Source: Desulfoprunum sp.
Lineage (GTDB): Bacteria; Desulfobacterota; Desulfobulbia; Desulfobulbales; Desulfocapsaceae
DNA length: 15,912 bases
Assembly (NCBI GenBank): GCA_030696435.1
Contig: JAUYSF010000425.1
Coordinates: forward strand, 1-15,912
Reading direction: 5' to 3'
This document shows, one piece after another, positions 7,585 to 14,483 of the stretch. The translations under genes were made by a program, and so were the position numbers. The notes beneath the pieces are model-generated. The model did not search any database. It saw nothing but the letters and a program-made list of their open reading frames with translations, and was not told the origin of the DNA. Within the stretch, counting starts at the first letter, position 1, and each line of letters starts with the position of its first letter.

Positions 7585-8899
7585 AATTTTCGAAGCAAGC
7601 GATATGGCCTCCGGCCTGAAGATGGTCCGCCAGGAACTGGGGGCCGATGCCCTCATCCTGTCCACCCGGACTGTCAAGAACGGCAAGCTGGGCATTCTCG
7701 GTAAATCGATCTTTGAGATCACCGCTGCCATTGATACACCCTGGCCCAGAGAAAAGAAATCCGGTCAGGCGAGCGTATATCAGGAGCCGGCCATTCCTCA
7801 AGCCATACAGGCAGGCAGCAGCATCAACTGTACGGTGGGCGACTCGCCGGAAACCTATGAGGCATTCCGCTCCTCCAGCCCTTCTCGCAGCGCTCATGGC
7901 CATGCCCGAGAGGCCGCAGAACAAAACAGTGCGCCTGAAACCGATATCCGCCTGGAAATTGACGAATTGAAAAACCTGGTCAAAAGCCTGGCCGGTAATA
8001 TTGCCCTGATCAACCAGCCAAAAGACGAGCCCCAAGCCTCTCTCTCTCCGACCAGTGAGCCCCAGACACGACTACAGAACCGCCTCCAGGCCATGCGACC
8101 TCCAGCAGATCATCTCATTGAATACCTGCTCGATTACGGCATTGATCTGGAGACTGCCAAAACGATGACGGAGTTCGCCAGAGAGAGTCTCACCGGGCCT
8201 GAGCTGGAAGATCCCGAGATCTTTCATGCATTTTTCAGAAAAACCATCCAGGATCTCATCGCCGTTAATCCACCTGATTTCAGCCATTCCGGCAGCCAGT
8301 ACCGCCTCGCCCTGATCGGTCCGACCGGGGTCGGCAAGACCACAACCCTGGCCAAACTCGCCGCCCATTATCTCAGTCGATTTTCACATTCCATCGCCCT
8401 CATCACCATCGATACCTACAGGATCGCGGCGGTGGAACAACTCAAGGTCTACGGTGAGATCATGCACCTACCGGTTGAGGTGGTCATCACCCCCGAACAG
8501 TTAGACCAGGCCCTCTTCAGACATCAGGACAAGGAACTCATCCTGATCGACACGGCGGGCCGCAGCCCAAAGGATTCCCTGTGCATCGAAGAACTTGCGA
8601 CATTTCTCAGGCCGGAACTCGGGATCGACAAGCACCTGGTCCTGTCGGCCACCACCCGGGAGGCCGAGCTGTTCGATATCATCAAACGCTTTGACCGACT
8701 CGGTATCGACAGAACCATTTTTACCAAAGTTGACGAATGCAGCCACCTCGGGGCGCTCCTCAATATCCAGATTCGCAGCGGCAAACCCTTGTCCTATGTC
8801 ACCAATGGCCAGCGGGTGCCGGAAGATCTGCTGCAAATCACCAAAGAAAACGTAGCCGAGCTTATCATGTCCAAACATGAAGGAATACTGCATGACTAA
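7574..8899 (+). CDS. flhF: Flagellar SRP-type GTPase FlhF
   Basis: FlhF marks the site of flagellum assembly, usually a pole, as a GTP-dependent dimer. The product has 441 residues. The N-terminus (MQVRIFEASDMASGLKMVRQ, then ELGADALILSTR) is the family's B domain, followed by a variable linker to about 170. The N and G domains carry the P-loop GPTGVGKTTTLAKLA from 249, DTYRIAAVEQLKVYGE, DTAGRSPKD from 326, and TKVDE at 384-388. All the GTP-binding motifs of SRP-family GTPases are thus intact. The start overlaps flhA by 11 bases and the end overlaps flhG by 8, so the three are probably co-translated. Its activity is expected to be stimulated by the FlhG encoded next. Confidence 0.96.
   Translation: MQVRIFEASDMASGLKMVRQELGADALILSTRTVKNGKLGILGKSIFEITAAIDTPWPREKKSGQASVYQEPAIPQAIQAGSSINCTVGDSPETYEAFRSSSPSRSAHGHAREAAEQNSAPETDIRLEIDELKNLVKSLAGNIALINQPKDEPQASLSPTSEPQTRLQNRLQAMRPPADHLIEYLLDYGIDLETAKTMTEFARESLTGPELEDPEIFHAFFRKTIQDLIAVNPPDFSHSGSQYRLALIGPTGVGKTTTLAKLAAHYLSRFSHSIALITIDTYRIAAVEQLKVYGEIMHLPVEVVITPEQLDQALFRHQDKELILIDTAGRSPKDSLCIEELATFLRPELGIDKHLVLSATTREAELFDIIKRFDRLGIDRTIFTKVDECSHLGALLNIQIRSGKPLSYVTNGQRVPEDLLQITKENVAELIMSKHEGILHD
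8880..8884 (+). promoter_or_regulatory. Ribosome binding site that fixes the flhG start
   Basis: AAGGA lies inside the end of flhF, 7 bases before the ATG at 8892. It makes that ATG a better start than the in-frame ATG at 8877, which it would otherwise overlap. Confidence 0.65.
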
Positions 8900-9797
8900 C
8901 ACCTCACATACGGCAGCGGACCAGGCCAAGACACTGCGGGAGTTGAACTCCCTACCGTCTGTGACCACCTCCAGCCCAGAAGAGCATGCCACGAGCGTCT
9001 ACGCCATAACGAGCGGCAAGGGCGGCGTCGGCAAGACCGCAGTCGTCGCCAATCTGGCTTACTCTCTGGCCAAAATGGGTAAGAACGTCTTGATCCTCGA
9101 TGCCGATCTCGGTCTGGCGAATATTGATGTGGTCTTTGGTCTCTCCCCGGCCTTCAACCTGAACCATTTCTTTAACGGTGAGCAGGATCTGCAGTCCATC
9201 ATGGTGAACGGTCCCTTGGGCATCAAGATTCTGCCGGCCGGCTCCGGTGTCCAGAACTTCACCCGACTTGATTCCGACCAGAAGATGCGGCTGCTCGACG
9301 GTCTTGACTCCATGCACAACGATTTTGATTTCGTGCTGATTGACACCGAGGCCGGGATCTCTGAAAATGTCACCTATTTCAATACAGCCGCCCAGGAGAT
9401 CCTCGTTGTCACCACGCCGGATCCAACCGCCATTACCGATGCCTATGCCCTGATGAAACTGCTCTCCACCCAGTACCATGAAAAACGATTTAACCTGGTC
9501 GTCAACCAGATCCAGAATGAGGAGGAGGCTCTGGACGTGTATCGAAAACTCACTATGGTATCTAATAGATACCTGGATATCTCAATTGACTATCTCGGCT
9601 CCATCCCAGAAGACCGGCAAATGATAGAATCTATCAGAAAACAACGGGTTATCAGTGAACTCTTCCCCGCCTCAAAGATAACCCAGGCCTTCCAGAAACT
9701 GGCAAGCCAGCTCTGTGCTGAGCCATCACATACTGAACCAAAAGGCAATATCCAGTTTTTCTGGAAAAAACTCCTCAACCTCGGCGGAAGAAGGTAG
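8892..9797 (+). CDS. flhG: MinD-like ATPase FlhG (FleN/YlxH), flagellar number regulator
   Basis: FlhG is a membrane-targeted ATPase that limits flagellar number and activates FlhF. From the ATG at 8892 it has 301 residues. DQAKTLR at residues 10-16 fits the DQAxxLR motif known to stimulate FlhF GTPase. The deviant Walker A KGGVGKT is at 43-49, followed by VLILDADLGLANIDVVFG. The switch II-like DTEAGIS starts at 151, where DTGAGIS is usual. PDPTAITDAYALMKLL and LVVNQIQNEEEA are typical. The C-terminal end, FFWKKLLNLGGRR, is hydrophobic and basic, consistent with a membrane-targeting helix. An in-frame ATG at 8877 would add five residues but has no suitable ribosome binding site. Confidence 0.94.
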   Translation: MTNTSHTAADQAKTLRELNSLPSVTTSSPEEHATSVYAITSGKGGVGKTAVVANLAYSLAKMGKNVLILDADLGLANIDVVFGLSPAFNLNHFFNGEQDLQSIMVNGPLGIKILPAGSGVQNFTRLDSDQKMRLLDGLDSMHNDFDFVLIDTEAGISENVTYFNTAAQEILVVTTPDPTAITDAYALMKLLSTQYHEKRFNLVVNQIQNEEEALDVYRKLTMVSNRYLDISIDYLGSIPEDRQMIESIRKQRVISELFPASKITQAFQKLASQLCAEPSHTEPKGNIQFFWKKLLNLGGRR

Positions 9798-9800
9798 CGC

Positions 9801-10532
9801 ATGCTCTACGATCAGACACCTCCCGCAGACGATAAGTCGAAACTCATCAGGGATAACCTGTATCTCGTCGATATCCTTGTCGGAAGAATGGTCACCCATG
9901 TTCCCTCCTTCATGAACAGGGACGATATGCGCAGTGCCGGCATGCTTGGCCTGATCGATGCGGCAAATAAGTTTGATGTTACCAAGAATATCCTGTTCAA
10001 GACCTTTGCCGAATACCGTATCCGGGGGGCGATCCTTGATGAAATGCGTAAACTCGACTGGTTCTCCCGCACCTTGCGTGACAAACAGAGCAGAATCGGC
10101 AAAACCATTTTTGAGCTTGAACTCAAACTCGGCCGGGACCCGGACGACTATGAAGTGGCCACAGCCCTCGACATGCCTCTTGAGGAATATCAGAAGATGC
10201 TCGGCGAGGTAAGCCATCTCGGCTGTGTCAGCCTCAACGAGACGCTCGACCACTCCGAAGAAGGCCGAACCTTTATCGATTCGATTATCGATGAGCGCGA
10301 GAATTCAGCGCCGTTCTCCCGTCTTGAAAACCAGCAGCTGACCCAGGTTTTCGCTGAAGTACTGGCCCAGCTCTCTGTGAAGGAACAGCAGGTTATCTCT
10401 TTGTATTACTATGAAGAACTGACCCAGAAGGAAATTGCCGAGGCCATGGATCTCTCCGAAGGCAGAGTCTCACAACTCCACAGCCAGGCCCTTATCAAAC
10501 TCAAAAACAAGGTGCAGGCCAGACTGCACTGA
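9801..10532 (+). CDS. fliA: Flagellar sigma factor FliA (sigma-28)
   Basis: FliA directs RNA polymerase to late flagellar promoters. The product has 243 residues, typical for sigma-28. Region 2 is seen as RDDMRSAGMLGLIDAANKFD followed by FKTFAEYRIRGAILDEMRKL and the DWFSRTLR segment. The middle region 3 (KLGRDPDDYEVATALDMPLEEY) matches the family. Region 4 has LSVKEQQVISLYYYEELTQK and a helix-turn-helix EIAEAMDLSEGRVSQLHSQA near the C-terminus. AAGG at 9791-9794 precedes the ATG by 6 bases, and the gene starts 3 bases after flhG. A possible target promoter lies in this window, upstream of flgF. No FlgM anti-sigma gene is visible here. Confidence 0.95.
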   Translation: MLYDQTPPADDKSKLIRDNLYLVDILVGRMVTHVPSFMNRDDMRSAGMLGLIDAANKFDVTKNILFKTFAEYRIRGAILDEMRKLDWFSRTLRDKQSRIGKTIFELELKLGRDPDDYEVATALDMPLEEYQKMLGEVSHLGCVSLNETLDHSEEGRTFIDSIIDERENSAPFSRLENQQLTQVFAEVLAQLSVKEQQVISLYYYEELTQKEIAEAMDLSEGRVSQLHSQALIKLKNKVQARLH

Positions 10533-10543
10533 GACGGGAAATC

Positions 10544-10963
10544 ATGATGGCACTCAACCCAGAAATTATTCTCCCCCTTATCGCCCTGGCAACTGGCGCT
10601 TTTGCCGTTTTCCGGGCGATCCACTTTCAGAAAAAAAGTCGTTCGCTCTCCGGCCAGCTCCTTGAAGTGTCCGGCAACCTGGAATCTATTCAACACAACC
10701 TCCAGGATCTGCAACAGAAATACGGCCAGAGCCTGGAATTCAACCAGAATCTCAGTGATGCGGGAATTACCACCCGCCTGCAGAGCTCCCGTCTCTCACT
10801 CCAGGCCGGCCCGAATAGCCCTGAGGCCCCTGAGAGATACCGCTATGTCCATCGCCTGGCCGGCAATGGCATGGCTGCCGAAGAAATCGCCTCGGTCCTG
10901 TCGATTTCCAAGCACGAGGCCAGACAGCTCGTCACTCTCTCCCGGCTCGCCCAAAATCGATAA
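10544..10963 (+). CDS. Small membrane-anchored DUF2802-like protein with helix-turn-helix end
   Basis: The function is unknown. The 139-residue product has an N-terminal membrane helix (about 5-24, PEIILPLIALATGAFAVF) and a Gln/Leu-rich stretch likely to form a coiled coil (about 32-68). After a variable middle part, the C-terminus from about 96 resembles a short helix-turn-helix: YRYVHRLAGNGMAAEEIASV, then LSISKHEARQLVTL. That ending fits the pattern I associate with DUF2802 proteins, found in flagellar/chemotaxis loci of other bacteria; this match is from memory. It lies 11 bases after fliA, so it is probably co-transcribed. A second ATG follows directly at 10547. Repeat copy 2 begins just downstream. 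Confidence 0.8.
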   Translation: MMALNPEIILPLIALATGAFAVFRAIHFQKKSRSLSGQLLEVSGNLESIQHNLQDLQQKYGQSLEFNQNLSDAGITTRLQSSRLSLQAGPNSPEAPERYRYVHRLAGNGMAAEEIASVLSISKHEARQLVTLSRLAQNR

Positions 10964-10972
10964 AAGCTTCAA

Positions 10973-11103
10973 GTTCTTCCATATCTCAATCAAGATGAGA
11001 ACGCGAAGGCAAGCGAGCAGCGACGAGACAGTACATACATGTACGGCGAGGAGCAGCACAGCGTAGCCGACAAAGTTAACACTTGATTTTGAATTGGAAT
11101 TAT
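10973..11103. repeat. Dispersed ~130-bp intergenic repeat, copy 2, with terminal inverted repeats
   Basis: This is the second copy of the element at 3066-3195, in the same orientation. Its inverted-repeat ends, 10973-10994 and 11082-11103, pair at 15 of 22 positions, so they are more decayed than in copy 1. The central hairpin is stronger: GTACAT at 11031-11036 and ATGTAC at 11039-11044. Bases 11005-11036 are identical to copy 1, and 11041-11103 match at 59 of 63. It starts 10 bases after the DUF2802-like stop codon and is followed by a run of seven T from 11106. Confidence 0.85.
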
Positions 11104-11135
11104 TCGTTTTTTTCAGTTTAGCCCTACAATTCCCT

Positions 11136-11162
11136 TTAAGATTCCTGCCACCTTACCGATAA
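11136..11162 (+). promoter_or_regulatory. Candidate sigma-28 (FliA) promoter upstream of flgF
   Basis: ACCGATAA at 11155-11162 differs by one base from the sigma-28 -10 consensus GCCGATAA. TTAA at 11136-11139 lies 15 bases upstream, near the expected position of the TAAA -35 element. TAAG at 11137 is an alternative with 14-base spacing. The site is in the only sizeable non-coding region before flgF, about 45 bases from its ATG. No sigma-54 GG-N10-GC element was found there. Confidence 0.45.
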
Positions 11163-11207
11163 AGAAAGAGGCGATCTTCAGGTCCATTTCTAGAGGAAGA
11201 ACACACC

Positions 11208-11957
11208 ATGGTTTCAGGCAAATACAGCGCACTCTCCGGGGCGATATCGAGAGAACAGACGATAGCCAATATCAGCGCCAATCTGGCCAACGTCAGCACC
11301 ACAGGATATAAAAGCTCCATGGTGAGCTTCGAGTCGCTCCTGCGCGGAGAAAAACAGATAAACCAGGCAAAAGGCATCAATTACGATCGTATTCGCCAAA
11401 CCTACACCGATTTCTCGCCCGGCCCCCAGCATCAGACCGAAAACCCTCTGGATATAGCCCTCAGTGGTGAAGGATTTTTTAAAGTCCAGGGCCCGACAGA
11501 GGTACTTTACACCCGGCGCGGCGATTTTATAGTCGATAGCGCCGGGACCTTACGCACCACCAACGGCCTGGCGGTGCTCGACGCCGGTAATGGCCAGATC
11601 ACCATACCGGATGCCGCCACGGGACAGATCGCCGTGACTGAAACGGGCACCCTCACGCTGCTCGACAGTAATGGTGGAAGGGCGGAAGTCGCCCAGCTCG
11701 CCGTAGTCAATGTCGACGATCCATCAAAGCTGGTCCGTCAGGCCGACACCACCTTTTCTCTTGGCAACGGCGGCGTGGAAACCCCCATCGAAAATCCGAC
11801 CGTGGTCCAGGGCAGCCTGGAGGTGTCAAATGTCAACATGACGGAAGAGATGGCCATGATGATCGACAGTTACCGCACCTTCGAGACCTATCACAAGATC
11901 CTGAAGAGTTACAGCACCATCGACGAGCAGCAGGATGAACTGGGTACACTCGGCTAA
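11208..11957 (+). CDS. flgF: Flagellar basal-body rod protein FlgF
   Basis: FlgF is a proximal rod component. The product has 249 residues, as expected. The N-terminal rod/hook motif (ANISANLANVSTTGYKSSMV) and the C-terminal motif (EVSNVNMTEEMAMMIDSYRT, then FETYHKILKSYSTIDE) are both present. Between them lies the hook-basal-body domain with NPLDIALSGEGFFKVQ, YTRRGDFIVDSAGTLRT and a DGxx-type turn. FlgF is preferred over FlgG because it is followed by a better flgG and has the MMIDSYRTFETYHK ending of FlgF. AGAGGA at 11192-11197 precedes the ATG. It is the first gene after the repeat and the candidate sigma-28 promoter. Confidence 0.93.
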   Translation: MVSGKYSALSGAISREQTIANISANLANVSTTGYKSSMVSFESLLRGEKQINQAKGINYDRIRQTYTDFSPGPQHQTENPLDIALSGEGFFKVQGPTEVLYTRRGDFIVDSAGTLRTTNGLAVLDAGNGQITIPDAATGQIAVTETGTLTLLDSNGGRAEVAQLAVVNVDDPSKLVRQADTTFSLGNGGVETPIENPTVVQGSLEVSNVNMTEEMAMMIDSYRTFETYHKILKSYSTIDEQQDELGTLG

Positions 11958-12011
11958 TGGCAACCTGATGAATGACCCTATATTAACCCTTAGCATAAAC
12001 GAAGACAGGAT

Positions 12012-12797
12012 ATGATACGATCACTCTGGACCGGTACAACCGGCATGCGCGGCCAGCAGCTAAATATTGATGTCATCGCCAACAATCTGGCGAATGTCAG
12101 CACCACCGGCTTCAAGAAAAGCAAGGCCGATTTCCAGGATCTGCTCTACCAAACTATGAAGGTCCCCGGCAGTCAGACCTCGACAGATACCGAATCACCG
12201 ACCGGTATCATGATTGGTCTTGGCGTCAAGCCCGCAGCAGTAACCAAGATCTTCACCCAAGGCGATCTCATCCAGACCGAAAATGAGCTCGACGTCGCCA
12301 TTGAAGGCACCGGTTTTCTCCAGGTCGAGACGCCAAACGGCACCACGGCCTACACCAGGGCTGGAGCCCTCAAACGTGACAGTAACGGCCGGATCACCAC
12401 CTCCGATGGCTTCCCGATTCTGCCGGCCCTGACTATCCCGGACGGGGCTCGGCAGATCAGTATTAGTGAGACGGGTATAGTCAGCGCCATCATAGGCGAA
12501 GATACCGAGAGCACCGAGGTCGGCAATCTTGAACTGGCCACCTTCACCAACAACGCCGGCCTCTCCGCTATGGGCAAGAATCTCTTTCAGGAAACTTCGG
12601 CCTCGGGTACCGCCACAACCGGGACACCGGGAAGCGACGGCCTCGGCACCCTTATCCAGACCTACCTGGAGGGTTCAAACGTCAACATCGTCGAGGAACT
12701 GGCAAGCATGATCACCACCCAGCGCGCTTACGAGATCAACTCCAAAACGATCCAGACCTCGGATGAAATGATGCAGACCACCAATCAACTGATCTGA
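12012..12797 (+). CDS. flgG: Flagellar distal rod protein FlgG
   Basis: FlgG builds the distal rod, the shaft through the P and L rings. The product has 261 residues, the canonical length. It opens MIRSLWTGTTGMRGQQLNID, with the N-terminal motif ANNLANVSTTGFKKSKADFQ and the FlgG-specific DLLYQTMKVPGSQT and PTGIMIGLGVKPAAV. NELDVAIEGTGFLQVETPNG and YTRAGALKRDSNGRITTSDG follow. It ends YLEGSNVNIVEELASMITTQ and RAYEINSKTIQTSDEMMQT, textbook FlgG. It lies 54 bases after flgF. The ribosome binding site is weak, with GAAG at 12001-12004. The stop overlaps the flgA start (ATGA-type TGATG). Confidence 0.97.
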   Translation: MIRSLWTGTTGMRGQQLNIDVIANNLANVSTTGFKKSKADFQDLLYQTMKVPGSQTSTDTESPTGIMIGLGVKPAAVTKIFTQGDLIQTENELDVAIEGTGFLQVETPNGTTAYTRAGALKRDSNGRITTSDGFPILPALTIPDGARQISISETGIVSAIIGEDTESTEVGNLELATFTNNAGLSAMGKNLFQETSASGTATTGTPGSDGLGTLIQTYLEGSNVNIVEELASMITTQRAYEINSKTIQTSDEMMQTTNQLI

Positions 12798-13753
12798 TGC
12801 ATATGCTCCGCGCATTCTTCCTTATAGGCCTGTTCTGCTTTATGGCACGGCCCTGTTATGGGCTTGAGATCACCTTTAAGCAGACGGCGAATGTGGATGC
12901 CATCGCCATCACCCTCGGTGACATTGCCGACTTTGATACACAATCCGAGACGGCCAGGGCGCTGGCAACCAAGACCGTGGCCCAGGCCGGTCAACCGGGG
13001 CAGGATATCAGCCTTGATGCAGCCCCTCTCATCCAGCAGCTCACTCGCTCTGAAGAAGCCCTGCCCTCAGACATCCTTTGGTCCGGCGCTGCATCAATCA
13101 AGGTCCATAGAAACGGTATCACGATCGGACCGGATAAAATCCAGGCGCTTCTCGACGAATATTTTGCCAGCCACAGCAGCGATCTGCCTGCCGCTGATAT
13201 CCGCTATATTGTCGACAGCCTGCCCATCCCCTTCGTTCTGCCCACAGGAGAGCTCAAATCAGAGATCTTTCCCTCAGATCCCAACATCATCGGCAGCTCT
13301 CGCTTCTCCCTGATATTTACGGTGGACGGCAAGGTGCGGAAAAACATGTCCCTGCCCGGACATTTCGAGGCCATGGCCCCTGTTGCGGTTGCGACTGTGC
13401 AGATGGTCAAAGGAACACTGCTTGACCCGAAAAATGTGACCATGGCCACCAAAGATATTACCCAATTCAAATCCCCCTGCCTGAACCCCTCAGATCTGGC
13501 CGGAAAAATCCTGACAAAGACGATCAAGGCCGGTGCGGTGATCGAATTGTCGTCTGTGCAAGCACCGCCGCTGATAAAAAAAGGCCAGGTCGTCAAGATC
13601 GTCTTCAACCAGGGCAATATTTTTCTCTCTACTCAAGGAATCGCCAAAGCCGATGGTGCCAAAGACGAGATGATCAAGGTCCAGAATATAAATTCAAACA
13701 AAATCCTGCATTGCCGGGTCTCAGCAGCCGGCCTCGTGGAGGTTGCATTGTGA
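12797..13753 (+). CDS. flgA: Flagellar P-ring assembly chaperone FlgA
   Basis: FlgA is a periplasmic chaperone for polymerisation of the FlgI P ring. The product has 318 residues. A signal peptide (about 1-22, MLRAFFLIGLFCFMARPCYG) precedes a variable domain. The C-terminal half has the SAF/FlgA pattern: VAVATVQMVKGTLLDPKNVT, then SPCLNPSDLAGKILTKTIKA, a GAVIELSSVQAPPLIKKGQV stretch, and a final repeat ending GLVEVAL. It sits between flgG and flgH, just before its client flgI, which fits its role. The length is longer than in enterobacteria but normal for proteins with an extra N-terminal domain. The ATG at 12803 is a possible alternative start. Both ends overlap neighbours by one base. Confidence 0.9.
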   Translation: MHMLRAFFLIGLFCFMARPCYGLEITFKQTANVDAIAITLGDIADFDTQSETARALATKTVAQAGQPGQDISLDAAPLIQQLTRSEEALPSDILWSGAASIKVHRNGITIGPDKIQALLDEYFASHSSDLPAADIRYIVDSLPIPFVLPTGELKSEIFPSDPNIIGSSRFSLIFTVDGKVRKNMSLPGHFEAMAPVAVATVQMVKGTLLDPKNVTMATKDITQFKSPCLNPSDLAGKILTKTIKAGAVIELSSVQAPPLIKKGQVVKIVFNQGNIFLSTQGIAKADGAKDEMIKVQNINSNKILHCRVSAAGLVEVAL

Positions 13754-14436
13754 TGAACCGTAGATGCCTGCTCATTCTTGTCATGCTGCTGCTCGCCTCG
13801 TGCGCCAAGCCAAGCCAACAGACCGTGCAGATCCCTGAACCGCTCGAAGAGATCAAAAGCCCCGAGACGGGCCGGCATACGCCCGGTTCGCTCTGGAGCA
13901 GTGATAATTCCTCGATGTTTGCCGACCACAAGGCCCAGAATGTCGGCGATATCGTCACCGTGCTCATTTCCGAGCAGTCCAGCGCCTCAAAAGAAGCCAA
14001 GACAACTACCGGCAGGACCAGCAGCATGGGTGCCTCCATCCCCAACCTTTTCGGTCTGGAAAAAGCTGACACCATTACGACCTCGGATGCCGACCTGGCC
14101 AATCTGGTAAAGGCCGATTTCAACAATACCTTCGAAGGCAGTGGCACTACTTCAGGCAAAGGGGCTTTGACCGCCTCGCTTACAACCCAGGTCATCGGTC
14201 GTTATCCCAATGGCAATTACAAGATCCGCGGCGGCAAGGAGGTCATGGTCAACAACGAGGTCCAGGTCATCTATCTCACCGGCATTATCCGGCCCGTTGA
14301 TATTACCGCAGCCAATACCATTGATTCGAACAAGGTCCTCAATGCCCGGATTTCCTATACCGGCAATGGCTCTGTCAGCGACAAACAGCAACCCGGATGG
14401 CTTATGCGCACTTTGGATAATGTCTGGCCGTTTTAA
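13753..14436 (+). CDS. flgH: Flagellar L-ring lipoprotein FlgH
   Basis: FlgH forms the L ring in the outer membrane. From the ATG at 13753 the product has 227 residues and starts with a lipoprotein signal, MNRRCLLILVMLLLASC. The lipobox is Leu14-Ala15-Ser16 and the lipidated Cys is residue 17. FlgH hallmarks follow: SLWSSDNSSMFADHKAQNVG, DIVTVLISEQSSASKEA, a GSGTTSGKGALTASLTTQV strand, YPNGNYKIRGGKEVMVNNEV and VIYLTGIIRPVDITAANTID, and the end has ARISYTGNGSVSDKQQPGW. The frame is open from 13711, but that extension would bury the lipoprotein signal. The start overlaps the flgA stop by one base. Confidence 0.96.
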   Translation: MNRRCLLILVMLLLASCAKPSQQTVQIPEPLEEIKSPETGRHTPGSLWSSDNSSMFADHKAQNVGDIVTVLISEQSSASKEAKTTTGRTSSMGASIPNLFGLEKADTITTSDADLANLVKADFNNTFEGSGTTSGKGALTASLTTQVIGRYPNGNYKIRGGKEVMVNNEVQVIYLTGIIRPVDITAANTIDSNKVLNARISYTGNGSVSDKQQPGWLMRTLDNVWPF

Positions 14437-14473
14437 TCGATATGCAACATAGATACTGCAAGATTGCCCCATT

Positions 14474-14477
14474 GAGG
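14474..14477 (+). promoter_or_regulatory. Ribosome binding site that fixes the flgI start
   Basis: GAGG lies 6 bases before the ATG at 14484. The earlier in-frame ATG at 14442 has no such site and would put 14 residues ahead of the signal peptide. Confidence 0.6.
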
Positions 14478-14483
14478 CCCTCC

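Noticed and set aside
3066..11103. CRISPR array
   Set aside because: There are only two repeat copies, about 130 bases long and nearly 8 kb apart, with genes between them. There are no spacers and no cas genes.
13711..13752. N-terminal extension of flgH from the ATG at 13711
   Set aside because: It would put 14 residues before the lipoprotein signal, and the ATG at 13753, overlapping the flgA stop, gives a proper signal with a lipobox.
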